The notes beneath the pieces were generated by a model. It was not told where the DNA came from, ran no database searches, and worked only from the letters and a program-made list of their open reading frames with translations. Source: Trissonchulus latispiculum (lineage: Eukaryota > Nematoda > Enoplea > Enoplida > Ironidae). From it: 64,000 nucleotides of DNA. Both the position numbers and the translations under genes were made by a program. Shown here in pieces: positions 46,540-58,992 of this stretch (position 1 is the first letter of the stretch; each line of letters opens with the position of its first letter). Location of the stretch: the NCBI GenBank assembly GCA_030248195.1, contig JASAND010013601.1, positions 1 through 64,000 on the forward strand, read 5' to 3'.

Positions 46540-49500
46540 TGTAATGGACTCTGTCAGATCTGGACTGGATTTCTCTGTATTGGAGGGGGTCGTGTCTCCA
46601 ATAAACTTTTGCTTGGTTCGGGGTCGTTTGCAGTTGGTTAGGGCTTCTAGAATAGACTAGGCTAGACTAGACTAGATCTGATCAGGATCCAAGACACGAG
46701 TCAAGGTCGGCACGCAAAGATGAATCTTCGCTTAGATTGAAGCACCGGCTGTAGTGGTATGCTGACAACCAGGGCTCAATAGCTGACCTGAAACGGGGTC
46801 TAAAGGGGTGAGTTCGTTTTAGGCAGGGGAATCGGGATTTATAGTCTCAATGGGCGACTATCAGTTCAACTCTAACCTCAATACGGATAGAGTTGGGGAT
46901 CTCTGAAACGTACACGAAAGCCGAAGCAGCTAAAAAGGATAATTGTTTATTATTACAAAGTAGACACACAGGATTACTAAATTCCAGCAGACAATGATTC
47001 ACCGCAGTTATGGTTTTACAATCAACGGTAATACACAATACTGTCTGCCAGAATTGCCTTCTAGCTTTGGTTTGACTGGTACTTTCGCGATTAGGGCTGG
47101 TTATCCGGTTTCGGGGTCGTTACAGTGCAATCTTCAGGTTTATATACCCACTCTAGTGCTGGTGTAGGTTAATTAACCCGGTATCCTATATGCTTTCTCT
47201 CAACTCAACTCTTAGGCTCTTGGCTAGCCTCTACGGTGACTCTGTCCCTTACAGTAACTCTTGGGACTACACACACAAGTTATGCTAATTAACAACTGTT
47301 TATAATCCGAATCGGGTGGGAGCGAGGTTGGCTTTGCTCTGGCGTCTCCGTGTAATTGACTGCCCAGAATAACTGAATTTCGAGAAGAGTTCCGGTCTCT
47401 GAAATGGATAATGACAGTTACAGGCTAGGAGAGTGTCGGTTATTGTCGGAAAGGTCGGATCGGCTTCCTCAGATAATTATCTCAAAGTTAATACCAGATA
47501 CTGAACTAGACTGTCAATTGTTTCAGATGGCAATTCCGGTGGTAAGGATCAGGATGTAAGCGGTACCACTTTCACTGAGCATGATTCTTTTAAAGTTCAA
47601 ACGTAGACCGAATTGTTTTGGTTTCAAAAAGGTGACCCAACAGTGAAACAGGCAGCTCTCTTCGTCTCCGCTATACGCTACGCCTCAGACTGCACCAAAA
47701 TGCATCCAACAAGTACCTAATCAGATATTCCAACTGGGTTGACTGGACAGATCTCCAACAGATATAAAGAACCAGGATCTCCTTCCGGATCCACTGAACT
47801 ACTGATACTGACAAGAACGACTGGACAGGGCAAGATACTGACAAATAGACCACAATGAGCTTCTCCAACTAGACAGACTGGTAGACTGATTCCAGTAGCG
47901 ACGGGACGCGCTTCCAGCGGAGAGACTGAACGGCTACCTGAATCAAATGGGTTAAAACCCATTAGAAACAGAGGTGGTGGGGATTAGAACCCCAGCAACT
48001 ATTGTCCGGACCGATTGGCTTTCACGTGTGGGTTCAGGACCCGGATTGTGTATTGCGTAACGTGTAATGTGTTATTTTATAGTTTTAGGTGGAAAACGGA
48101 CGAAACTTGACGTTTTTGAAGATCAAACGGACGCAGAGGACCAAGCTTGGGGCCGTTCCGGCCTACTTGGTTAAATATGCAAATGAGGCTCTGGTCGAGC
48201 CTCTCACGGGCATGGAGTCACGCAGGCACTACTCAGCATTTACTGTAAACCTAAACTACAGCTAAACTGACCTAATCTAAATATTACGTATTACCCAGTA
48301 TATGAGGAGTAACCTATCTGTTATAACTGACGACTAATATTAAATAAAGCCCAAATCTGGCCACTTAAACAGGATACTGTTACGTACTTCCGATTATTAC
48401 TGATTACTACCGACTATAGACTACCTGATACTAACTGAGACCTATTTCATATTCTACAGGCCTAACTAGACATGACAACGACAATGATAACCCTAACCTG
48501 GGTTGGTAACCTACCATTGGGTACCTAGGACATATTATCGCAATTATGCAAAGGAGGTTACCAACCTTCTTAACCTGGGCCTAGAAACCTAACTGGACAA
48601 AGGTGAATTGCCCCTTTCTTGCAGAGGGCCCGCACCTTGAAGCAGGCGACCTACGCGGGTCCCTGGGGGTCGATCTACAACCGGATTTCACCTACTAATG
48701 ACGACTAACAATTATTAACAAACCTAACTAACACTACACTATTAACCGCTATTACTGGTACTAATTATAATTACTAGCACTAACTATAACTACTAAACTG
48801 ACTAACACCTAATTAAACTATTAGTTTTAACCTAACCTAACTGTTTGTAATGCCCTAATTGTTATGCCTAACTACTGCTTAATATTATTGTTTAACTAAC
48901 TATTTCCCTACGGACTACACTCAAGACCTCCGCGAGGGGTTTACATGAGCAGTCCCATTCATACAGTTATTGACACGCAGCAGACGTAAACGTAATTCCA
49001 TTCATACAGATTCACACACACTAGCATTCTACTTTCACACGCTCATTTAGACAGTAGACACACACAGACAGTCGTAACTATACTATTTCACGCATACAGT
49101 TTCAGTCACACAGTCACAGTCACTTACACAATTATTCAATCACAATTACGCAACATTCACACTTTACGCATACTTGACTTCTCTCACAACCTCAGCTGGA
49201 GGGATTTACGTGAGGAGCCGCATTCATACGACACAGTACAATTTACGGTCCTATCAGTACTAAAATGGGGCTAATTCCCAAGATACTAGCCTAACTAAAT
49301 CATATAACTAGCTATAGTTGCGTGGAGATGCCATATATTTCGGGAATGGCCTAGGAATGGCCATTCCCACGTGATCATCCGTGCGTGTACTTTTCTTTGT
49401 TTTGTGTGTGTAAAAGCCAACGGGGACAATAATTGCTGTCATAGCAATTATTATGAAAAATGTGCTAAGGACAGCTTTAATTAAGGGAAGCCGGTATTTC

Positions 49501-52160
49501 CCAGTTAACGCCTTAACAATGATTAGATTAAACGGTATTTAAAAGTTGAGTGTTCAGCTTTTAAGATGTTTTTAAACAACCTCATGTTTTAATCCGGCAA
49601 TTGTTACAAAACACAACAAGGTTATGACAGTGGATTTGAATTTGTAACGAAAACACATGGCCGGCAACTCGAGTTGCCGGCTATGGGGATTGTGGGGGAC
49701 CTAACCTGAAAGACCTACTCCCGGGGAGTGGCCTAACTCCCCTTCCTCAAGGCGGGTAGGTGAGGGTCCTCCCCTAAAACTGACTACCCAAGTTTGTGTC
49801 GTTTTTGGGAGCTGAAAGTGGCTTTTATAGTGAAAAACTGGAAGATTAGAAAGAGGGGTAAAAGGGTGGATTTAATTGGGTTTTTGAGCAGAATAACCCA
49901 TGTTATTTTTAAAGATGGGTTGGGCCGAAAAAGGGGCCGTTTTAGAAAAGGACAGAAACGGGAAAAGTTAATGAGTTTAAAGCCTTTTTTTGACGGGGTC
50001 TGCGAGGTTCGACTGCTCGCAGACCGGTTGAGAAAAAACATAAGAACCTGATTAAAAATTACCCCAGAGGGTGGGGCGAAAGGCCCGCACCCTCACAAAT
50101 GCAAGTACAAACAATGCAACTAAGGGGCGCTCGGCCCAAAAAGGCAGAAAAATGGTCTTCCGGGGTCCAAAGACCCCGGGTAATGTGTGAGAGTGGAGGG
50201 ACCCGGGGACCGCCTTTCAGGCATAAGGGTCCCCGGGTCAGAAGCAGTGCTCCCCGTGAGCCGTCCGAAGACATATGGGCTCACGGGGGCGGCCAGATCG
50301 TGAGTGCCTGGCCGGCAGTAGCTGAAATAAAAACCCTAAAGGGAATTGGGGGGAAGGGGAGAGGTGCTATAGTCCAGGCCTCCGTATAATTGGCGCAAGA
50401 CACACCTCTCCCGGATACATACGGACAAAAATGGGGATGAAAGTACAAGCTAAAGTTTCTAAGGGGAGAGAGCAACCTCTCTCCCCGACTGCCAGCCAAG
50501 CACTGACTGCAAACTGCTAATTGCAGTCGAGACCCCGTCGGGGGGGCTGGCCTTTCAGCTTCTGATAGCTGATTGGCTGTTTCGAATGATCACGCTCTTG
50601 TTATTGGGCTACCGAGTCGTGACCTACGGTAGCCCACAGGCGCGTCTGGCGGCTGGAGAACCCCCAAATTTATGGGAACAGATGACCCCTAATTCAGACA
50701 GAAAGGAGGCCAAAGGCCGGATTTTAAGTATCAAGTTTTAGGGGTCTCTGCTGGGGCCCATAAATCTGGAGTAAACAGAAACTCCAATCTTTTCAAGAAA
50801 CTTGGTCCTCCAGCGGCCAAGACAAAGGGCTCCCTTTGCTTAACAGAAAGCAAAGGGACCTCACCTGTTTGGTCCATCAAGGACCCAGGAGAAGAAGAAA
50901 GACGAAAACAAATCACGTAATAACTAGGTACCTAAGTAAAGATATAAAACTAATAATACAAACCTACCTAGTATTACTAACAATTACCTATTACTAACAA
51001 CTTAAGTACCTAACTACCTACTATTATTGTTATATCTGTATATTTGTATGTATTATTGTCTACCTATATTTGTATACCGAGTAGTGCAAAGACTGTATTC
51101 AGCCTTTTAGGGGTGGGAGGTCAGCGGTGACCCTTATAAGGTCACTATTGTGTGACCTACGTGAATGAATGCATGAATGGCATTCGTTCACGTAAGGTCT
51201 GGGAGCTTTCTACGCTCTCCAGACAGACTGACGGGCGGTGAAAGATAAAAGGCCGACCCGTAAAAGGGAGAAGAAGGAAGGGAGGAGTTAAATAACTCCC
51301 TTAAGAATGGAATTAGAAGCAAAACGCAGAGTTTTAGAATGTGTAATTAACTTGTACTTTTTGTTGTTTCAGGAATTAAAAGAAGGACTGTGTTAATATT
51401 GTGTAAATGTTCTTGTTTGTTGTGCAAATGTAGGAATAAGATGAATAATAATGTGTTTTCCTGTTATTTAGGGGGATTTATGCCAAGATTGGCAATTACG
51501 CAACGCTGACAGGAGGGTGACAAAGGCAGGGACATTAAAGGGGGTCTCAAATACCCGCCCTTGCGCAAGACTGACGTAATAGGGGTTTGTGCTAATATGG
51601 GAGGCCTCAATACGGCCGTCCCACACACGTACAGGAAGGGCAAAAGGTCAAAGGTTCGAATCCTTGCACTAAGAGTTGAGATAGACTAGTTAATTGTGCA
51701 TATTTTAGACAATTCTACCACTTAATAAGTTCACTAATTAATATGGTTCAAGGGCCTCAATACGGCCGCAGGAACACAGTTAAGACACCTTAATTAAGCC
51801 CTGATAATTAACCAGATTATTGTGATTTTTAAGGCAATTCTGGCAGTTCTGACAGACAGACAAGGCAGGTACAGATTACAATTGACGGTAGTAAATAAAA
51901 CTTGATTCTTTATACAATTACCTGGCATAGATTACTGGACTGGCCATGGGATCTTCAACAGAACCACTGAATAACTCACTAGATTAGCCTTTTTTGGCGG
52001 ATTTCCGGGTAGGGCCTAGATTATTCTTTACTAAGGCCACCTTATACTAGTTATTAATAACCTATTCTTATTTGCTAGGTGAGGCTGTAATAACGCGAAA
52101 CGCCTTTTTACTGAATAAAACAACAATTACAGTAACAGAAACAGTAATTTCATTACATAT
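46540..52160. other. ~5.6-kb block without genes inside the split RT
   Basis: No convincing ORF or terminal repeats. It includes CTAACTAA-rich sequence (48240-48900), CACAGTCACA-rich sequence (48960-49270), a more G+C-rich part (49690-50600) and a perfect 22-bp palindrome (49660-49681). It differs in texture from the MITE-rich remainder and may be the non-coding part of a large unrecognised element. Confidence 0.5.
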
Positions 52161-52168
52161 GTGCAGGT

Positions 52169-54563
52169 ATCATAGGGGTCGCGGTAGCGACCCCTATAAT
52201 ATGAGTGAAAATGGTCGAATGACCGTGTAAAACAAGGCTGCGCAGAAGCTGCGCAGATTCCTGCGCAGATCCTGCGCAGATTATGTGCGCAAAAAATTGT
52301 ACGTGTCGAGTTTAGTATATTTGCCAAGTTTCGTCCCCGTACCACTTTCCGTTAAAAAGTTGCGCCAAAAATCGCTTACGAAAATTGTGTTTTTTCTTTT
52401 TTTCCGGTTTCTCGCTTTTGATGTCTCATAAGGGGGTTTTGTAGCTTGAATAACTACAGGTAGAAAAATTTTTGCCTATGAAACCCATATATATTCTTGT
52501 AGTACAAATCGAAAATAAGAAAGTAAGCTAGTTTTTATGCCTCCCGGACCCGGAAAAAATTTTTGGCTGGGGGCCAAAGTCGGCCAAAACGCTAAAATGG
52601 CCAAAAAGTATGCTTCAAAGGCGCCTTAATAAGTCAGACTGGGCTATATATGGAGCAATACTGACCATATGGTTAAACAGTACACATATCGGGGTCGTTG
52701 AAATGCTATATGATTTTCCGTCTCTATGCGTAATTTTTCGGTACTGGCCGGCCAAATTTGGTGAATTTTGGGTCGGACTTTGAACTTAATTTTTTCGCTT
52801 ATTTTGCTACATGGGTGGCCCAAATTTTGCATACAAAGGTTTTTTGGGACGGAGAATCGATTCCCGCTATCAGTTTTCCTGCCCGAGTAACCCAAGTTGC
52901 TGGGCTGGTTCCACTTGACCGTCTGAGGGGTCAGATCGGTAACCGCTTCCCGGAGGTCCATACCAGGCTTTACGTAGCCTCTCCAAACTTTGTCTCCAGG
53001 GGTTTTCTGGTGCGCCCAGCTCATTCCCGGTGTCCTTTTTGCCGTCTGGTCCACCCATCTTGCTGTGTTGGTTCCACTTTGCCATCTGGAGGGTCCGGTC
53101 GGTACCGACTTCCGGGAACACCATATAGAACTGTATATAGCCTCTCAAAACATTGTCTATAGGGGTTTTCTGGTGCGTCCAGTTCATTCCTGGCATCCGT
53201 TTTGTCGTCTGACCCACCCATCTTGCTGTGCTGGTTCCACTTTGACATCTGGAGGGTCAGGTCGGTGGGAGGTCATTGGGTCAAAAATGAAAATTTTCAA
53301 AAGTGGTCAAATTTAGTACCAAGTGAAAGCCCTAGGCGAGCTGAGCAACTGTTATCATAGAACTGCATGCTCAAAGTGGCTGTAGAGTGCTGTGGTGGGG
53401 TGGGGTGGGGACTTACGTGATTTTCGGTCAAAAATGAAATTTTTCAAAAGTGGTCAAATTTGGTATCAAATGAAAGCGCTAAGCGAGCTGAGCAACTTTT
53501 GTCCTAGAACTGCATGCTCAACGTTGCTGTAGAGTGCTGTGGTGGGGTGGGGTGGGGACTTGGCGATTTTGGGTCAAAAATAAAATCTTTCAAAAGTGGT
53601 AAAATTTGGTACCAAACGAAAGCCCTAAGCGAGCTGAGCAACTTTTGTCATAGAGCTGCGTACCCAAAGTGGCTGTAGAGTGTAAGCGGTGCGGTACGAG
53701 CTGTGATTGGCTTGCTTGCTACTGTTGAAAGATATCTATACATACCTTCAGGAGCATACATATATAAAATAATAGAAAACAAGAACAAAAAGTGCTCCTT
53801 CGTCGCATGTAAAATACATATGAGTCTTCGTAGGCAGGTTGTACATAATCAGAAACTAGCCTGTAAAATACATATGAGTTCCGTAGGGAGGTTGTAAATT
53901 AAGGAAAACAAGTTGCAACCGCTTAACATATGAGCCTGTCCTACAACGAGGCTCATATTGGCGTCACAGTGCATTCCACATTAAATCCTCATTAAAGAAC
54001 CTCAGCATCATCCACATTACGGAAAAAATGAATAGACGTTTTGTTTTGGCCCAGAAGAAATGGACTGAAGTGAACTACGACTGCGCAAGCTGAACTGTAC
54101 ATGCAACCTGATGTTTCCTGAAATACTATGGCACACCTAATATTTCGCGATACGCTGTGGTACACGGTACACCTAATGCATTCTCGAAACACTTTCACAT
54201 TATACACAGGCAGAATGCGTTCCCACTTGGCTCTGAGTCAGAGCGCCTCATGGCGACACACTATAATGACTGATCAACAAGCTATGTGAAGGATAATTTG
54301 TAATGAAAAGCTTTATACAGTATGGATTTATACAAAAGTAAAATATATCTCTGCAAATTATTCGTATTATGACATACGCCAATATGAGCCTCGTTGTAGG
54401 ACAGGCTCATATGTTAAGCGGTTGCAACTTGTTTTCCTTAATTTACAACCTCCCTACGGAACTCATATGTATTTTACAGGCTAGTTTCTGATTATGTACA
54501 ACCTGCCTACGAAGACTCATATGTATTTTACATGCGACGAAGGAGCACTTTTTGTTCTTGTTT
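52169..54563 (-). mobile_element. Composite element copy 5 (inverted): hairpin, arrays, palindromic module
   Basis: Read on the minus strand it repeats the order of copies 3 and 4: palindromic module (54563-53777), array A (53680-53280), array B (53270-52850), TGCGCAG cluster (52285-52235) and the hairpin GGGGTCGC-tacc-GCGACCCC (52197-52172). Its module end abuts the second RT piece. It resembles other copies closely enough to be a member of the same family. Confidence 0.65.
53777..54563. repeat. Perfect palindromic module with ~187-bp arms
   Basis: I find no mismatch between the arms, which begin AAACAAGAACAAAAAGTGCTCC and carry three CATATGAG motifs. The 6-bp repeat aataga flanks it (53771-53776, 54564-54569), which may be a duplication or chance. 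Confidence 0.85.
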
Positions 54564-55212
54564 AATAGATAACACATACTTCATGCTCGGAGATCTCATA
54601 TTTAAACAACAAATAGGAATGCCTATGGGAACAAATGCAGCACCAACCTTAGCCAATATAACATTACACCATTTCGAATACAAATTCGTTACAAATGAAA
54701 ACAACTTAGCAATAAATGAATATTTAGAGAATACATTCAGATACATAGACGATATAACCACGGCAGATGATCAAAATGTTCTTGAATTAAACTATAAATA
54801 TATTTATCCTGCTGAATTAGTGCTAAATAAAGTAAACGAACAAAGTGATAGAGCAAATGTACTAGACTTAGATATTTGCATAAACCATAATTTGTTCCAC
54901 ACCAAGGTGTATGATAAACGTGACGATTTTAACTTTCGCATAAACCGGTTCCCTGATCCGACTACAAATATTTCGAAATCAGTTTTCAATAATATGATAG
55001 ATAACCAAATATGCAGAATAGCTATCATATGTTCGTGCAAACAGTATTTTTATGAACAACTAATATCATTAAAAACAAGCTTATTAGAAAGAGGATATTC
55101 ACACAAACTGTTCAAAACAGTATTGAAAAGGACATTAATACAAAAAAGTTGGATTTGCACAAAATTTGATACAACGGACATTCATCTATTACTTTCCAAA
55201 AAACCCAGTTAG
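54562..55212 (+). pseudogene. Reverse transcriptase, downstream piece (probably Penelope-like)
   Basis: The open frame begins at 54532, but its first ten codons come from the palindromic arm; RT similarity starts at LIDNTYFMLGDLIFKQQ. It contains the palm motif GMPMGTNAAPTLAN, the catalytic FRYIDDI (YIDD codons at 54742-54753), VYDKRDDFNF and the thumb (LERGYSHKLFK), ending at TAG 55210-55212. This continues directly from the end of the piece at 46206-46538. No endonuclease (GIY-YIG) domain follows. The family is my best guess from motif style; no search was possible. Confidence 0.75.
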
Positions 55213-55230
55213 AATAAAGCTCACACCACT

Positions 55231-55449
55231 GATGCAATTAAGTGCCGCAAGGCACTCGATGTAATTACTGGCCACAGGCCTTGGATATAATTAATGGCCA
55301 TATGGCCATAGATGCAATTACTGGCTTCACGCCACCGATATAAGTACTGACTATCAAAACCTCTGTGCAATCTGGCTTTTTGCCACCGATTTAATTATGT
55401 GCCGCCTGGCACTCGATGAAGTTACTGGCCACAGGCCATAGATATAATT
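55231..55449 (+). repeat. Tandem 26-27-nt units, each with a small hairpin
   Basis: Units start at 55231, 55258, 55284, 55311, 55337 (irregular, 51 nt), 55388 and 55415, each beginning GATNNAATTA. Each then has an inverted repeat: TGCC-gcaa-GGCA, GGCC-aca-GGCC, GGCCATATGGCC, TGGC-ttcac-GCCA, TGGC-ttttt-GCCA, TGCC-gcct-GGCA, GGCC-aca-GGCC. Stem bases change in pairs between units. Confidence 0.85.
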
Positions 55450-55842
55450 ATATTAATGAAATAATGGGAAATGTTTTTGTTTTTTGTTTTTACTTGCATG
55501 CATACACTAAACAACACGTGTGTATGGGACCACAGGGCAGAAACGCTTTTCAATACCTTTTTACTCCGGGGGCTCAAAAGACCTAAAGCTGCAACTAGTA
55601 TGTCGGTACGCCACTGACGACGCCCGCCGAATACTAGTATCAGTCTGGCAGAGTGGTCAGCGAGTGAATGCACCTAACTCGTATGAATGTGTCTGTAGCA
55701 CATAATCGTATTGAGTACCATTGACTTAATATACAGTTTAATACATAAACGTTAAGACTTGCCTGAAGCGTCCATACATGACATAAATACGGGATACATA
55801 AACACCTAGAAAACACCTATCTACGAATCTCTCTCCTTCTTC

Positions 55843-56267
55843 TTTACCAATTGAGAGGCGGCTAATCCTCTTCCCCTGCTGAACTATATAACGACTAGCT
55901 TCCAAAACGGCTTTTAAATACACTAAGCCCTGTTAAAATAATTTTAGGATTGAATATATAAATGATGAGAGAGATGTAATCTTTTCGAAAGTTGCAAATG
56001 TGCGAGGCACTAGCACGTACAGTGCAGATCAGCCTAGTGACCAATGGCGAATCCAGGATTTCGGTGCGGTTCCCCGTTTCTTAAGTTCCCCGCAGGAGTC
56101 AAAGAAAATTTCTTTTTGCAGTAAAATCTGTCTTTAAAATAAAATTTTTGATTTTTTGCATTTTGAAGAGCAAGGAAAATGTTTTTAAAGGTTACACATT
56201 TTTTGGGCAAAATGGAAAATCTCAACGAAAATTCGGATGCTTAGCAAGCTTTTTCTTCAAAGACACT
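55843..56267. repeat. Right ~425-bp direct repeat
   Basis: Partner of 45771-46192, with the same hammerhead-like core (55963-55990). Here the embedded MITE is intact and continues to about 56423. Confidence 0.8.
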
Positions 56268-56423
56268 AGAAATATGCTGGTAGAAAAGAAAATTCGCACC
56301 GAGGACTAGAACTTTTTACCTTTTGCCCTTTTTTCTATTTTATTCCTTAATTTGTCTACCTTCGAATCGCGACGGGGCGGTTCCCCCCGCTTCCCTCCCC
56401 TCCCCCCCCCCCTGAATCCGCCC
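56042..56423. mobile_element. hAT-like MITE (CAATGGCGAATCCAGG ends)
   Basis: Inverted ends CAATGGCGAATCCAGG and CAGGGCGGATTCAGGGG; core includes ttttgcagtaaaatctgtct and caagctttttcttc. Related sequences lie at about 57200-57540 and 58015-58402. No matching 8-bp duplication found. Confidence 0.55.
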
Positions 56424-56645
56424 TGATTGTGGCAGTAGTAAATTGTTTCTTCTGTTGTCTTCACTCTTCGCGCCTACTTATTTGCAACTTTCATGCCGTT
56501 AACGCGAACAGCTCTTGTACAAATTTATCAAAGTGCACAAAAATGTTCAGTTTACAGTAGAAATTCATGCAGTGCATTACCGCTGCTAGATGGAACAGAA
56601 ACTGCAGGAAACTGAAAAGAAGCAAGTTTCATCGTAGCTCTTCCT

Positions 56646-57120
56646 GGGGCCGATGTTATAAAGTCATTTAACCCGGTTAAATCTATAACCCGGGTTAGAA
56701 ACAGGGCTATCAACCCTAACCCAATAGTATAAAAAACAGGGTTAGCGAAACCCGGGTTTCGCTACAGGGGTTAGGGTTAGGGTAATCGTTAATCCTTAAC
56801 CTAGTGTTATAACAAAACCTGGGTTTCAAACCCGGGTTAAAATCGGGGTTAAATCCCGCAAATCTCAACCCTCCTCAGTGAGGAGGATTAGACGTTAACC
56901 CAGATTAGGTTTTGATTAAAAACTAATGGAAAATTTTTTGAAGATTTGTTTTTGAACGTGGAAATGCATTTTCCATTGTGCTTCTCTTCATGGTGGATTT
57001 TTCTAAACTTCATTTGTACTACAAATTTATTATCAATTTTTATGAAATGGGCTTAAAAATGAAGATTGGGGTTAGAAATGGGGTTAACCCCGAAAATAAC
57101 GGGGTAAATATATTCAGCAC
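56646..57120. mobile_element. Possible MITE with AACCCGGGTTA repeats
   Basis: Begins GGGCCGATGTTATAAAG and is rich in direct and inverted TTAACCCGGGTT and GGGTTAGGG motifs (two TTAGGG in tandem near 56767). The right end near 57110 (actaatatcg) is only weakly inverted to the left. Confidence 0.4.
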
Positions 57121-58014
57121 TAATATCGTTGTAGGACCGCTTCTCTTGCTCGGCCCGCTGGTCGAATTGCAGACCCGGCTGCTGGCGTAGACATGATTTC
57201 GTCCCAGGAAACTTTTCTGGGGGGATCTAGGTTCCCATATAAAGTTGAAGCAATTTTCTGTTTTTGCGATAAAATCGTTCTTCAGCTGTTTAATTCCTTT
57301 TATTGTGAATATCCAAAAAAATCGGTGTATCAATATTACACGTTTCTAGGCAAAAATAGAAACTGTTTAAGAAAATTTCCAGGTATTTCAAGCTTTTCCT
57401 CCCTAAATACAAAAAATGCAGTTAACATCTAGAAAATTTGCGAAGACGGTGCAAACTTTCATTTTTGCCGTATTTTAAATTTTTCTGTTGTATTTTTCCT
57501 ACATTCAAATCCCTCCTCGGGATCTGCCCCCCCCCAAATTAAGAACGAATTTATCATCTTCAGCCTGCGAGTTGATTGGTCACCCATTTGGGCTCTGTTC
57601 TACCCTAGGGGTTAGAAATATATATTGGAGTTTTGGTGGCAAACATATTTTTGCGTAAACTGATACTTTCGTATCTTATATGACTGCTGTACACAAGTTC
57701 CTAATGTCAGCACATTACAGTTTACTTTATCTTTGTTGCAACCTGGCATGCACTGATAAACGGTGTTGCATCAGACCTTGCGACTGCTGATAAGAGATAT
57801 CATTTCCTGTAGATGCAAACTTTGGTTCATTTTTTATAAGTTATGTGATCTAGCTTGTACCTTACGGTATCGCTTACTTGCATGCTTTTTATGACGTGCT
57901 ATCTTCCTAAAGTTCTTAGGATTCCCAATTGTATGTATGTTACTTATGTCATTTTTGTTTTTCCGTGACCTTGATTTTTGTTCTTTTGCTTGCAGCCAGA
58001 GCACCTCTATGCAC

Positions 58015-58402
58015 GGGTGGATTCAGAAGTTGATGAGGGGGTAGCGGTAAACCTTTCTTCACCGGGAGTTTGGAGGGCAGAGCCCCCCAGAAGTTGAAGA
58101 CATTTTTTGTTTTTGCAATATAATTGATCTTCGGAACTTTAATTCTAGTAATTTTGTAGAACCGAAAAAATTTCTTACAATACCACCCAATTTTTTTCAA
58201 AAATAGTAATTTTCTCCGAAAAATCTTACTCATTTCAAGCTTTTTCTTCATAAACGCAAATGCAGTTTAAAAGTAGAAAATTGAAATTGAACAGTATAAA
58301 AGTAGAATTGTTTTGGTTTTTTGCCCTTTTTATATATTTTTCCTTAATTTTTCCTACCCTCGAATCGCGACAGGGGTGAGGCCTCCCTGGATCCGCTCCT
58401 GC
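58015..58402. mobile_element. MITE related to the CAATGGCGAATCCAGG family
   Basis: Ends GGGTGGATTCAGAAG and CTGGATCCGCTCCTG; interior has the ggcagagccccccagaagtt hairpin and a core shared with 56042. Confidence 0.5.
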
Positions 58403-58992
58403 CTCTATGTAGCTAATGATGGGTCGTTCATGGATTGGTATATAATGCCGATGCGCGCTAGTTCCCTTTATCTTAAACCTTGTTTAAACCGCATCATCCG
58501 CTCTTTCTAAAGTCTAGTTTTCGAGTTGTTTGTAACCCTGAAACTCGAATGTTTTCACATCTGAAAACCGTAAAGCTCTAAGTGAGATAGAATTGGGTCA
58601 AAAGAACAGTCTAGAAAAGTTTTAATCACCACAGTTTTTTCTGTAAGGTGATCATTGTGATAATTCTGTAAGGTGAGCATGATCATAAATTTTTTAGCGC
58701 TTAAATAACCGAACGTGCAATATGGCCCAAGTGGAAATTTTCGAAATCTGTTGTCCTGAATACTGGAGAGTTACCGATTGGTAGTCTGGACATTTGCTCC
58801 TCCTTTTCTTCAAAATGTCGGCCCCATTTTAGAAGAATATTTCCACGCCAGCTGCTGGCATGGACATTTTCATCTACACCAGCTGGAAAAATGGAGTTTC
58901 TATAACTGTCCGCCGACAATGAAAATTTTAGAAATTTCGAGCGCTTTATTCAAATGAGTCCTGCGTCGGCTGTAATTTGTCGGCAGCAAAGT

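Noticed and set aside
51600..51670. Possible tRNA gene around the GGTTCGAATCC motif
   Set aside because: Only a box-B-like sequence with a partial T-stem; no D-arm, anticodon arm or acceptor stem pairs with it.
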